Source: a virus. Taken from it: DNA of 64,000 nt. Below, in pieces: positions 1 to 9,700 of the stretch. The DNA lies in the IMG/VR virus record IMGVR_UViG_3300010885_059224, positions 1 to 64,000 of that record. One strand, written 5' to 3'. Every line of letters begins with the position of its first letter. Position 1 is the first letter of the stretch. Under the pieces are notes generated by a model that was not told the DNA's origin, did not search any database, and saw only the letters and a list, made by a program, of their open reading frames with translations. The translations under genes were made by a program, and so were the position numbers.

Positions 1-1
1 C

Positions 2-2416
2 GTGATCACAGAGCCTTCTATCGGTATAGCAGAAACAGGCATAACTTATCGTGTTGGTGGGCTCTATGAAGATCCTGCTAACGTAGGTATCTACACGAGT
101 GTTCAGCCGATTTCAGGTACATACGTTTGGGCGGGGGCAACAACGGCTCCGTCAGTTCCTTCATTCTCAGTAGCGGCAGCTTATTCAGCCGCCTGGAGCG
201 GTCACAAGGCGCTGCGTATAATGAGTGATACCATTACAGCCACGGTAACAGGTGGAACTAATGCATCTAATGCCACGTTCTCAATCAGCTCTAAAAATGG
301 TGCTTTCGCAACAAAGACAGCAACCATAACAACCACAGGCTCAGGCGGATCACAGACCTGGTCCTTTGTTGTTGATACAGATGATGCCGGCAATACAATC
401 ACATTGACTCTCCCTAACGCAGCATCTTCTGCTAATGCACTTACAGTGGGCATGAGCTGGACATTAGGAGTTACAGCTTTATCAACTAACGCAACATATA
501 CAGCAGCAGGAACCTACTCTGGTACATCTGATGCAGTATACAAGCTGACCGTTGTTCGTGGAGGAGCATTCTACGACAGCACACTCAACAGCGGTGCAGG
601 TAATGCGGCCACTTGTGCGCAAGTAGCTATAACGGCCTCTAACGGAGATTCATCCGCAGCTGTTCTTGTTCCTCTTAACTCCGCGATAAACATTGGTAAT
701 TATGGAGTGACTGCAACGTTCACAGGTGGAACAACGAGCTCCAATGCAGGGTTAATTCAAGGAGACAGCTATTACATCAATGCTAAGTCAGCGACTCTCG
801 GAGCCGTTAACGTTATTCAATTAGCTGATAACCTCCCCAGCGCCACGATTAATAACAGCAATACTATGTATGTAACGCTGTCGCTCAACCAGGCATCTAT
901 CCAAGTTCCAACAGTGCAGAATCTCACCACAGGTACTTATAATTGGCAGTCTGTAGCAATTAATCAGCTTCAGCTCAACAGCGGAGTAACTACAACCGAC
1001 GCTAGTATTGTTTTTGGCGGTGCACCGCTGCCCCTTACAGTAACTTCCGCCAAGGTATTTATCGAACACAGAGATCTGACGACAGACAACACTGCCTCAA
1101 TCAGCTCTGTTAACAGTGAGGACGATGTGGCCATTAAATTAGGCACCATCCATCCTGATAACCCACTGGCTCAAGGTGTTTACAATGCAGTTTTAAACTC
1201 AAACGACACCACAGTCTACTTCATTGGTGTAGGATCTGACGATCTAGCTGGTTACAATGCCGCAATCGCAATCGCACAGAAGAACGACGCTGTTTATGGT
1301 TTTGTTCCCCTGACATTCGACCGCACCATTCAGCAGGCTGTAGTTGCTCACGTTAATGCTTACAGCACTCCTAACGTAGGTCTATGGCGTGTGGCTTGGT
1401 TGTCACAGCAGGACTTAACGACAGCCGTACTTTATGGAACAGGCTCAACCCTCGGGCAGGTGAATAACACCACAGGCTCAACCCCAACTCCTTGGGTGGC
1501 TACCGTTGCTGACGATCCAATTAATGCTGGAACTCAGTACACTTTAGTCACAATTCCTGGAGCTACATTAATAACTAATGGAGTTCGTGCTGGTGATTCC
1601 CTCAGAATTAACTTCGCGACAGACGCTAATGGAAATCAGACCTACTCACAGTACACTGTGAGCCAAGTCAGGAGCCAGACTTCATTCACAATTACTTCAG
1701 GGCTTTCAGCACCTATCGTTTCCCCTGTGTTAGCTCAGATCGTACGCAACTATACTCTCGACGAGCGTGCAAACAATATTGCAGCAATCGCCGGTAGCTA
1801 TAGAAACCGCCGCGTTCGTGTGGTATTCCCTGATACTTATAAGTATAATAACGTTACGTACTCTGGTTACTTCATGGCAGCAGCCCTCGCGGGATTACGT
1901 GCCGGTGTTGTCCCCCACCAGGGATTAACAAATACTGTGGTGCTTGGCGCCGACAATCTTAACAAGGTTGTTAATGTATTTAACCAAGATCAACTTAACG
2001 TTATGGCCTCACAGGGTGTGTGGTTGGTATCTCAGAGCATTGTTGGAGCTACACCTTATGTACGCCACCAGCTGACATCTGATGCAACAAGCCTTAACAC
2101 CTCAGAAGATTCCATCACCACGAATGTGGATAATATCAGCTACGGGTTAAAGAGAATCCTCGCTCCTTATATCGGAACATACAATATCAATCCTGAGAAT
2201 GTTCAAGTTATCAAGGACGCGGTTATCAGCCAGATGAACTTCTATGCGACACAGACATATACTGTGCGCGCAGGTAATCAGCTGGTGAGCTTCACTCCCG
2301 CCACAGATATCCTACAGATTCAACAAAATTCTAACTACAAAGATCGCATTGATGTTAAGTTGCAGTTACACGTACCGTACCCGCTGAACTACATTAATCT
2401 GACCGTTGTAGTATAA
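2..2416 (+). CDS. Contractile tail sheath protein (5' end beyond window)
   Basis: Subunit of the contractile sheath that surrounds the tail tube. The last ~250 residues look like the conserved sheath C-terminal domain: YVRHQLTSD near residue 685, then SEDSITTNVDN and a final beta-rich stretch ending PYPLNYINLTVVV. The first ~400 residues are Thr/Ser/Ala/Asn-rich and beta-rich, probably decorating domains inserted into the sheath fold. The frame is open to the window edge; the first visible start is GTG at 2, so the true start may lie upstream. The tube-like gene follows after two small genes, as expected for a myovirus. The C-terminal domain assignment is strong; the N-terminal role is inferred. 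Confidence 0.88.
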   Translation: MITEPSIGIAETGITYRVGGLYEDPANVGIYTSVQPISGTYVWAGATTAPSVPSFSVAAAYSAAWSGHKALRIMSDTITATVTGGTNASNATFSISSKNGAFATKTATITTTGSGGSQTWSFVVDTDDAGNTITLTLPNAASSANALTVGMSWTLGVTALSTNATYTAAGTYSGTSDAVYKLTVVRGGAFYDSTLNSGAGNAATCAQVAITASNGDSSAAVLVPLNSAINIGNYGVTATFTGGTTSSNAGLIQGDSYYINAKSATLGAVNVIQLADNLPSATINNSNTMYVTLSLNQASIQVPTVQNLTTGTYNWQSVAINQLQLNSGVTTTDASIVFGGAPLPLTVTSAKVFIEHRDLTTDNTASISSVNSEDDVAIKLGTIHPDNPLAQGVYNAVLNSNDTTVYFIGVGSDDLAGYNAAIAIAQKNDAVYGFVPLTFDRTIQQAVVAHVNAYSTPNVGLWRVAWLSQQDLTTAVLYGTGSTLGQVNNTTGSTPTPWVATVADDPINAGTQYTLVTIPGATLITNGVRAGDSLRINFATDANGNQTYSQYTVSQVRSQTSFTITSGLSAPIVSPVLAQIVRNYTLDERANNIAAIAGSYRNRRVRVVFPDTYKYNNVTYSGYFMAAALAGLRAGVVPHQGLTNTVVLGADNLNKVVNVFNQDQLNVMASQGVWLVSQSIVGATPYVRHQLTSDATSLNTSEDSITTNVDNISYGLKRILAPYIGTYNINPENVQVIKDAVISQMNFYATQTYTVRAGNQLVSFTPATDILQIQQNSNYKDRIDVKLQLHVPYPLNYINLTVVV

Positions 2417-2667
2417 TGGATACATTTGAAACAGGATTTCTAAGCTTTGCAACAGAGTTTGGTTTGTCTCCCAAAGAGGCAAGCCAGCTCTGGAAAAGAG
2501 CTAATGAATACCCAGGCTCCCCTGAGGTGTTTAAGAAATTAGATATACCGGCAACATCAACACATGAAAACCTAGGTAATGAAGAATTATCTAATTTATC
2601 TAAGTTGATGGAGCAACAAAAAATTCAACAAGAACTACAAGCAATCAAACAAAATCTAGGAATTTAA
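2416..2667 (+). CDS. Small protein between sheath and tube genes
   Basis: 83 residues, acidic to neutral, predicted mostly helical, with a Gln/Lys-rich C-terminus. Not recognised. Its ATG overlaps the sheath stop codon by one base (TAATG), and its own stop overlaps the next start in the same way, which indicates translational coupling within the tail operon. A virion or assembly role is inferred only from position. Confidence 0.6.
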   Translation: MDTFETGFLSFATEFGLSPKEASQLWKRANEYPGSPEVFKKLDIPATSTHENLGNEELSNLSKLMEQQKIQQELQAIKQNLGI

Positions 2668-2876
2668 TGAAAGTTGTAGTAACAGGAGATTTTAGAGAAC
2701 CAATTTTATTAGACACCGATAAAGCCACAGGACTACTAATCTATTCTGATGATGGATCACCAAACGTGATCTACAGAATTATAGGAAATGGGAAAGCCTG
2801 GGTGAGATACACAAAAGGAGAAGACAACAATTTTAACGATGTAGCTAGACAATTGGGACTAATTAATTTAAAATAA
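2667..2876 (+). CDS. Small hypothetical protein in tail operon
   Basis: 69 residues, predicted beta-rich, no recognised domain. Starts on the last base of the preceding stop codon (TAATG). Its stop at 2874-2876 is followed immediately by a TATAAA box and the tube-like gene. Function unknown. Confidence 0.6.
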   Translation: MKVVVTGDFREPILLDTDKATGLLIYSDDGSPNVIYRIIGNGKAWVRYTKGEDNNFNDVARQLGLINLK

Positions 2877-2882
2877 TATAAA
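2877..2882 (+). promoter_or_regulatory. Possible -10 box for the tube-like gene
   Basis: TATAAA in the 28-nt gap before the tube-like gene. Transcription would start near 2889, just before the GGAG ribosome-binding site. No clear -35 box. A strong separate promoter would make sense for an abundant tail-tube subunit. Confidence 0.3.
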
Positions 2883-2890
2883 CAATAACA

Positions 2891-2894
2891 GGAG
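2891..2894 (+). promoter_or_regulatory. Shine-Dalgarno site GGAG
   Basis: GGAG 10 nt before the ATG at 2905, within AGGAG-like context (CAGGAGA). Notable because almost no other gene in the window has such a site; it marks the tube-like gene as one of the few with canonical ribosome recruitment. Confidence 0.6.
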
Positions 2895-2904
2895 ATAAAA
2901 TACT

Positions 2905-3348
2905 ATGGCCGATCTATTTAACCGTCAAGACACAACAATTAAGACCCCGGTAACGGCGGATAATTGCCTTATTACCTGGGGCGGCACTATCGCTGCTGCT
3001 ATGCAGGTTCAAATTTCTTACCAGCAGCAGGTTCAACGCCGCAGAACAATTGGTAACCAGAATGCAATCATTTACGCAACATATCCTGTGGGGCAAGTAA
3101 CAATTGCAAGGCTTATTGCAGACACCGGGTCTGATATATTTGGTGCGCAGGGTTGGTCAGCATGTACACCTGGACAAATCACATTCTCGATGACTGGTGG
3201 AAAAGGCAGCAATTGCTCAACAGGAGGCTTTAGCCTTACTGCTAGGGGTTGTGTTGTAAGCCAATACAGCCTCTCCGCAGAAGCAGAAGGATTAACTGTG
3301 GTTGATAATATCACCGTAGAGTTCATAGAATTAGTTCGCGCAGGCTGA
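2905..3348 (+). CDS. Probable tail tube protein
   Basis: 147 residues, predicted beta-rich, N-terminus MADLFNRQDTTIKTPV. Probably the inner tube subunit that stacks inside the sheath: size, beta character and position just after the sheath fit the myovirus tube family, though I recognise no diagnostic motif. It is the only virion gene here with a clear Shine-Dalgarno site, and it is closed by a strong terminator at 3371-3404, consistent with an abundant product. Alternative: another small beta-rich tail subunit. Confidence 0.65.
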   Translation: MADLFNRQDTTIKTPVTADNCLITWGGTIAAAMQVQISYQQQVQRRRTIGNQNAIIYATYPVGQVTIARLIADTGSDIFGAQGWSACTPGQITFSMTGGKGSNCSTGGFSLTARGCVVSQYSLSAEAEGLTVVDNITVEFIELVRAG

Positions 3349-3370
3349 TATAAGATAAATAAAGTAAAGT

Positions 3371-3404
3371 GGCCTCACCAGTTAATCTCTGGTGGGGCCT
3401 TTTT
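3371..3404 (+). terminator. Rho-independent terminator after tube-like gene
   Basis: Stem GGCCTCACCAG (3371-3381) pairs with CTGGTGGGGCC (3389-3399), 11 bp with one G-U pair and a 7-nt loop, followed by TTTTT at 3400-3404. It separates the sheath/tube genes from the spike and baseplate genes. Confidence 0.9.
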
Positions 3405-3450
3405 ATTTCTTGCAATATAGGAGCATACAACTATATTCAATACACAGCAT

Positions 3451-5853
3451 ATGGATATTAAAGGATTATTCTCAGAAGCAACGAGAGAGTTTAGCACAGC
3501 GAATAGTACCGGCGGACAAATGTCGTTATTCACTGGGGTTGTGATAACCTCCACCGCAGCTACGTACACAGTTTCCGTGGTTAGGGAAAGCTACTCTACA
3601 GATAACGCAGATGGTGGAAACACCATACAAGGTATAGTGATTTCATCACACCTCGCATCATTCTTTGGCTTTAAAGAGGTATCTATTCCTCAGCCAGGTA
3701 GTCGTGTATTGTGTGCTTCTAGCAGTGTAAATACCTGCTATATTCTAGGAGTAATCCCGCAGAATAATTTGAGTTCTGAGCTCATACCTGGAAGAGTTAC
3801 TGCGGGAGCTGTGTGCGCAGGATCTGATGATGCGCAAAGAATGGGACACAAAGATAAGAATCCAGTTATACCCAATAACCGTAGACCCACTGATGTTGTT
3901 GATGGTGAATATGTGGTAGTTAATGAGTTTGGCGTGCTCTTAGGCTTATTTCAAGAACTAGCTACCCTCAAGGCTTCAGAATTATCTCAAGTACAATGCC
4001 ATCTGTTAGACGACCTTGTGCGGATTATCAGTCATAATTTCCAACATTATACCGCACTTGGAGAGTACAACGTTTGGCATGATGGTAAATCCTTAATGGC
4101 TGAATTTGGAGCTACACACATCCCTAGCGAAGGCCTCGGTCGCCCATCAGTAGATTCTGATAATGGTGGTGAACCTATATTTGAAAAGACTAGCAAAAAT
4201 AAACCAGATGACTCTGAAGATTTTTATAAAATAAAAGAAGATGAGAGAATTGTAGCTATAGAGAGGTTTAAAGTTTTCCTTGGGAGGCTTGGGGATTTTC
4301 TTCATGTATTTTTGGTAAAGCCGGACGATAAAGAAGTACGCACGCTAAACCCAGAAAACAAGCCTACAAAACCCGACACTGGGTTGTTTGATTTCCACCT
4401 CGGAACAGATGGTGGTGTACACATAAGAAGTGTAAAGGAAATATTTTTGGAAAAAACAAGTTGGATACGTGTACCGACCAGGTATAGCGCACCAGAAGAT
4501 CCAAAGGGAGATGACGCTACTGAAATAGCTTACGAAAAAAAAGAAGCATTCGAGTGGACTAATGACTACCAGTATAAAGAAAATCCTTATCATTATTTTT
4601 TACAAATCCGAGATTATGTTGCTTATGTTAACGAAGTCGCAGCATACAAAAATTTTAAAACCCACGAAAAAGACTTTTATGTTAATGACGAGCTAGATAA
4701 AGAAAAAAAGCTAAGCGAAATTCATAATGTCGATGAGCATACACCACTAGGACAAGAGCAATACAAACTAAGAGCCGCGGGTGTTTATTTAATGCCGAAT
4801 GGTGGAATAACTATTAAAGATGCTTGGAATAGTGCGATTGTAATGGAGGGCGGCAACATATATATCCAACCCGCAAAAGACCTTATAGTGCAACCCCTTC
4901 GTAATTTCATTGCGAAAGTGGGAGGTTGGACAAGTATAGCCAGCAAAGAAGACATAGATTTATCCTCTAGCGAAAAGGGGTTCAGGCTTAAGACGCAAAA
5001 GTCACAGTATTTTTACAGCGACGAGTCAGGCATAGTGCTCCAAGCTAACTCAAAAAATGCCAGCACAGGATCACCAGACCCAGCTGAAAACGCTATTTCC
5101 GATGTTGGAGGAATCGTACTCAAGTCTACAGTAGGCATATATAACTATGCAGAGACTGAGATTGTATATTTCGCAAAACAAAATATAACTTTTCAATCGC
5201 TTAAAAACATCTTCATAGAGGCGAAAGACTTATTAGGGTTATCATCATCAGATGGCCCTGTTTTAACCTACGCAAGCCAAATAGTTAGTGTAGGTGAGCA
5301 ATCTGCAATATTTATATCTACAGAGGGTTCAGCAATTTGCGCCGGAGCTAAAATTACAGCACTTGGTAAGAAAGATGAATATTTAGGTATTCAGTATGAC
5401 AAAGATAGCTTTTTTATTGATATTTTGAAGGGGGCTGTTCCATTTGATGAAATAACGACAGAACTAGCAAAGATTTCGCCCGCACTTAAAAACCCAATTC
5501 AGAACACAGTATTCAATACTGAAGATAAATTCAAACAGCTGGATTTTAAATTTTTATCCTCAGATATTTATGGTATAAGTGCAAGCTCAGACGCTATCCC
5601 GGCGACTATGGCACAGCAAGACGATCAGCTCACGGGGCTATACAGCTTAGAAGCTTGGGAAGAAAAAGAAATTAATAGTAGTTTCCCATACCCAGGTAAA
5701 GAGAAGTTTGATGAATTTTATCTAGCATCAGAAGCACCTAAAAATTTGCAAGTAGACCCATCAGGGAAGGGGTCAACCAGCAAAGCCAAATCAGAAAATA
5801 AGCCCGGCAAAATTACACTGAAGTCATTGAAGGAATACAAAATACAAAAATAA
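3451..5853 (+). CDS. Baseplate spike / gp5-like tail protein
   Basis: 800 residues. The N-terminal ~110 residues resemble the OB-fold of phage spike and gp5/VgrG proteins: SIPQPGSRVLCAS near residues 77-90 and ILGVIPQ shortly after. The middle is long and charged. Around residues 440-650 short alternating beta strands occur (GVYLMPNGGITI, GGNIYIQPAKDLIV), like the beta-helix of membrane-piercing spikes. The C-terminal 60 residues are Lys/Ser/Pro-rich and probably disordered. Likely forms the central spike. First gene after the terminator; start ATG in CATATG with no Shine-Dalgarno site. Confidence 0.6.
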   Translation: MDIKGLFSEATREFSTANSTGGQMSLFTGVVITSTAATYTVSVVRESYSTDNADGGNTIQGIVISSHLASFFGFKEVSIPQPGSRVLCASSSVNTCYILGVIPQNNLSSELIPGRVTAGAVCAGSDDAQRMGHKDKNPVIPNNRRPTDVVDGEYVVVNEFGVLLGLFQELATLKASELSQVQCHLLDDLVRIISHNFQHYTALGEYNVWHDGKSLMAEFGATHIPSEGLGRPSVDSDNGGEPIFEKTSKNKPDDSEDFYKIKEDERIVAIERFKVFLGRLGDFLHVFLVKPDDKEVRTLNPENKPTKPDTGLFDFHLGTDGGVHIRSVKEIFLEKTSWIRVPTRYSAPEDPKGDDATEIAYEKKEAFEWTNDYQYKENPYHYFLQIRDYVAYVNEVAAYKNFKTHEKDFYVNDELDKEKKLSEIHNVDEHTPLGQEQYKLRAAGVYLMPNGGITIKDAWNSAIVMEGGNIYIQPAKDLIVQPLRNFIAKVGGWTSIASKEDIDLSSSEKGFRLKTQKSQYFYSDESGIVLQANSKNASTGSPDPAENAISDVGGIVLKSTVGIYNYAETEIVYFAKQNITFQSLKNIFIEAKDLLGLSSSDGPVLTYASQIVSVGEQSAIFISTEGSAICAGAKITALGKKDEYLGIQYDKDSFFIDILKGAVPFDEITTELAKISPALKNPIQNTVFNTEDKFKQLDFKFLSSDIYGISASSDAIPATMAQQDDQLTGLYSLEAWEEKEINSSFPYPGKEKFDEFYLASEAPKNLQVDPSGKGSTSKAKSENKPGKITLKSLKEYKIQK

Positions 5854-5858
5854 AACAT

Positions 5859-6401
5859 ATGGAAGAACAAGAACAAACAAACCCAGAATCACAAATTGCA
5901 GAAGATAAAAGTATTATAGCTAACTTGCCACCTATAAACAAAGGGCTCGCCATAACAGAAGAAGATAAAGAAGCATTTTTTAAATCTGTATTATCGGATC
6001 AACCCTACATGGAAAAGATCGATTTATTCGGAGGAAAAATGAGTATCCTTCTTAAAACAATGAGCGTTGAAGAGAATAATGATATTGTGGCACAGATAGA
6101 GAATGATAAAAATAATAATCTAGCAGAAAATAATGACGCATACTTTATCACAATCTCGACCTACAGGCTCGCTTTATGTCTTGTGGAGATAGATGGTCAA
6201 GTCTACCAGGATATAGACAAGAATTCATTTAAACGAACTGATGACGGCATTACTTATGTAGGTGCTAGGGCACAGGCAATGCTAGGCTGGCCCACATTTA
6301 AATTATCAGCTTTCTTAGGCGCGTTTAACGACTTTGAGGCAAAGATAGTGAAATTAACAAGTGAGGTAAGAACTACAAATTTTTGGACAGCCAGCGCGTA
6401 A
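5859..6401 (+). CDS. Tail assembly chaperone, short form
   Basis: 180 residues, acidic N-terminus, predicted helical. It lies directly before the tape-measure gene, where myo- and siphoviruses encode chaperones (lambda gpG, P2 gpE type) that coat the tape measure while the tail polymerises. Near its 3' end the heptamer A-AAT-TTT (6377-6383) is in the correct frame for -1 slippage onto the 6383-6751 frame. No domain hit can be seen by eye; the role rests on synteny and the frameshift signal. Confidence 0.75.
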   Translation: MEEQEQTNPESQIAEDKSIIANLPPINKGLAITEEDKEAFFKSVLSDQPYMEKIDLFGGKMSILLKTMSVEENNDIVAQIENDKNNNLAENNDAYFITISTYRLALCLVEIDGQVYQDIDKNSFKRTDDGITYVGARAQAMLGWPTFKLSAFLGAFNDFEAKIVKLTSEVRTTNFWTASA

Positions 6402-6435
6402 GGTTATTAACCACAGGTTACCTTCGTGGCTGGCT
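6377..6435 (+). promoter_or_regulatory. Programmed -1 ribosomal frameshift signal
   Basis: Slippery heptamer AAATTTT at 6377-6383 fits X XXY YYZ (A AAT TTT) in the frame of the upstream gene (codons AAT, TTT). Five bases later AGCCAGC (6389-6395) can pair with GCTGGCT (6429-6435), and inside that loop AAGGT (6400-6404) pairs with ACCTT (6420-6424). Slippery site, spacer and stimulatory stem are all at normal distances. The zero-frame stop is TAA at 6399-6401. Confidence 0.8.
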
Positions 6436-6751
6436 TAGTTTTGAACATAAGCAAAAAACCTCCGCTGTTAGGGAGGAAATAATATTATATAGGTTAGAGG
6501 GGGAGGAATACGAAGATCTACTTAAAGAGAGACTTCGTAAAGACACCGTATTGGTTGCGGGGCTAAATAATAAGACTAATAGCCTCTTAAAAATGATAGA
6601 GGATACATATCAATTATACCTTGGATTGAAATTGCCAGAACTCGCTAAGAAGCTTAAAATAGGGGTTAAACAGGAAATTTCATCACAATCGCTATCAGAT
6701 ATGCGTAAAATTCTAGAAGACGCCAAAAAGAAGGCCGCCCTACCTAAATAA
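6383..6751 (+). CDS. Tail assembly chaperone, frameshift extension
   Basis: 122 codons in the -1 frame, helical and charged, with no ATG near its beginning; the first in-frame Met lies about 70 residues in. The frame opens after a TGA at 6362-6364, so it is naturally read only by slippage at 6377-6383, giving a fusion of about 297 residues with the 5859 gene. This mirrors lambda gpG-T, where the minor extended form bridges chaperone and tail tube. Ends 2 nt before the tape-measure start. Confidence 0.75.
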   Translation: MDSQRVRLLTTGYLRGWLSFEHKQKTSAVREEIILYRLEGEEYEDLLKERLRKDTVLVAGLNNKTNSLLKMIEDTYQLYLGLKLPELAKKLKIGVKQEISSQSLSDMRKILEDAKKKAALPK

Positions 6752-6753
6752 TC

Positions 6754-9700
6754 ATGCCAGACGAGATATCATCATTCCCCGGATACGAAACATATAGTCA
6801 ATATCGCCCGTACGGCAATAACTATGGTAATCCTATTCTTAACGCTTTAGCTTTTGGTGCTTTTGGTTCTAACTACGCCCCTCGCCCAGGAGAAGGACAG
6901 AGCTATTACGACGCTTCGATAGAACGAAGCAGAACTCGTCAGTTTATGGGGCTTCAGGGCTCGGAGTTTGCTAGTAATATGGCCTTCAAGGCTGCAGGCA
7001 TTAACCCAAACAATTCCACCCTTCAGATGATAGGTAGGAATTTCGCCTCCCCTGACAGCGGGCTAGCAAGGTTATTATCTCCCATGGTTGGTGGTAACCC
7101 AATGGCTGCAGCACAGGGATTATATGCAGGAATGCAGGGAGCCAATATAATGGGAGCTTTCGGCCGCCCAGAGGGAGTCACAGCGAAGGAAACTTCCCAA
7201 ATGATGCGAGTACTGGAAAAGAGCTTCTATAAGAAAGAGGGAATTGGTGATGTGGCGAATAAAATGGATGCAGAGTACAGTAATAGACTTTTAAACGATC
7301 CTGTTTTAGCTGAGCAATCAGGTATAGGTACCTTGTCAGAAGACGAGTCAAACGACGCTAAGAGCACTGGAGCAGATCGTAGAAAGGGAGTCATGGCGCT
7401 CAATAAAGAAGCAGATAGCCTAGCTGAAAATGAAACCAGGAGAGGCACAAAAGATTTCAACAAAGAGTTGTCTAAGCAGCTTAGTGAACATATCGAGAAA
7501 GTATTAATAAAATCAAATAAACTTACATCAGAAGAATTAAAAAAGGCTAGAGATTCTAATGGGATTGTTAAGCCTGAGGTTATTCGTAATCTTACAAGAA
7601 CAGAATTACAAAGAGCGGGGATAGAGGAGAAAGGACTCAACTACGACGCTATTAAAAATACAAAATTAAGTGAGATAGCAGATAAAGTTAATGAAGGACG
7701 GAGATCTAAAGATATAAGGTTGGATATAATTAGTCAGGCTAGACGAGAGTATAATAGTGCTACAACAAACGAAGAAAAAATTGCAGCTAATAAAAAAATA
7801 AGAGAACAACTTACAGGGTTGGGCATAAAAGAGCCCGGACAATTTTTGGGCTTCGGAGCAGCGAAGAAAATAGATGAAAAGTTTCTGAATGAGCAAGAGG
7901 CTAAGCAGAAAGCTGTTAACTATACCGAGTATAAGGCTGCACAGTATAAGCAATATCAAGAAGCCGGAGGTAGGTATAGCGGAATTAACTTCGCAAATAC
8001 AAGAGGGTTCAATATTGAAGATTTCACTTCCGGATTTAAATCCTCATCAGAATTGGGTATGTTGGGAGGGAAGTCTAAGGACATGGTTGGTAAGTTTGAT
8101 AATTTTATGCAAAATTCTGGTGGCACTCTTAGCGCGGCAAGGTCGGTTTTTGGGAATAAATCAGGTTCTGAGCTTGTAGGGAAAATAAGCGATTTGATGG
8201 GAACATCTGGTATAGACATGTCCTCTAAAGAGGGGTCTTCTGAAGTAGAACAATATCTGAGATCAATGAAGGCGACAGCCCGCATCGCGGGCGTTAGCAT
8301 GCATGCCATGCTGGACACTATTGATGCCGCTAAAGAATTAGCCAAGAACAACCCAAGGCTGAGTACATTAAGTGCAGGAGCTGCTGCAGACATGACCACC
8401 AAAGCCTTTCAAACCGCTAGCGCCATGTCAGGCGTAATGACCGGGACCGATATTAGAAAGGCCGGTGGACAGCAGGGTATGGTTGCTGCGAGTATAACAG
8501 AACAGCAAAAATTACTTAGTTCAGACATGGGGCAAGGTATTGTAGCGCTCCAACAAATGTTTGCTGGGGATAAAAAGAAATCCGCCGCCATGAAGAAAGC
8601 TCTAGAGCAATTCCCTCATGGAGTAAGACAAGACCAATTACCGGAATTAATGGAATCTATTATGAGTCAGAAGGGTATGGAGGATGTCAGCCGAGCAGAC
8701 CTGATGAACGGCATGAACAATAAGTTCTACCAGGATGAGGGCAATAAAAATAAAGATTTTGCGGGCAAAGCTACAGATATGATGAAGGACACAATAAAGA
8801 GTCAGCTATATACACATTTATTTGATGCCTCGGATGTGGATGTTAATCGCGAGGGATTCGCTGCTGCCTATGAGCAGGCCAAAGAAAAAAATCCAGAACT
8901 ACAAGAGCAGGATTTCAAATCTACCTATGTCCAACAGCAGATAGCTGAGGGATATAAAAAAGCCAGAGCAGAAGACCCTAACTTAAGCATGGATAGTTAT
9001 ATGGGTACTTTTCTACGCAAGGATGCATACGCAGCCTCGCTGTTTGGTCAAGCACCCAGTACATTCAAAGAAGGTATTGCTAGAACTATAGACCCTAAAT
9101 ATTTTGAAAAAGTGGATAAGATGAGAGAGCAGGACATCGCCACGGACAAAGAGATGGATGAAAAATATGCATCACGGTATGCGCAACCTATCACCCAACT
9201 AATGTCTACATTAGCCAGTGGTAAAGGTTTTGGTGAAGGTGAGGCGGAAAAATTAATGGGAATTTTTGGTGATGCCCCAGGCTCCGAAAAGCTCAAGGAG
9301 GGATTCCAGAGAGCCGTTGTTTCTGCTGGTCAAGGGGATGGCGACGAAGCATTAGCGGGCACCGCGGCAGGAATATCCGAAGCCACGGGAGAGACCATAA
9401 CGGGCGAAGACATCAAGAACATGGCCACCGCCGGTTTTAGAGAAAAAGATAATAAAGAGGCACTTAAGAGGTTAGATACCCTGGCTGGTAAGAAAAATAG
9501 GAGCGCTACTGAAGAAATGGAGTTCAAAGCTCTACAAGCAGCTAAGAAGCAGAAAATTTTAGATAGCGGAGAAGCTTATAAGGCTGCAAAGGAAGGTGTT
9601 GGTCAGGGGCACGATGGAGCTGCCGTTACCGCAGCATCAATAATGGCCCAGCGGGATGATGCAGCCGTGAAAGAGTTTGATGAAGACACAGGAGCTAAGA

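Noticed and set aside
6383-6751. Separate gene starting at TTG 6383
   Set aside because: The TTG falls exactly at the end of the slippery site; a frameshift explains the frame better than an independent weak start.
7227-7640. Minus-strand frame of 137 codons
   Set aside because: Fully inside the tape-measure gene; Ser/Leu-rich translation typical of the antisense of a Glu/Lys/Asp-rich helical protein. Same for 7956-8402 and 9048-9296.
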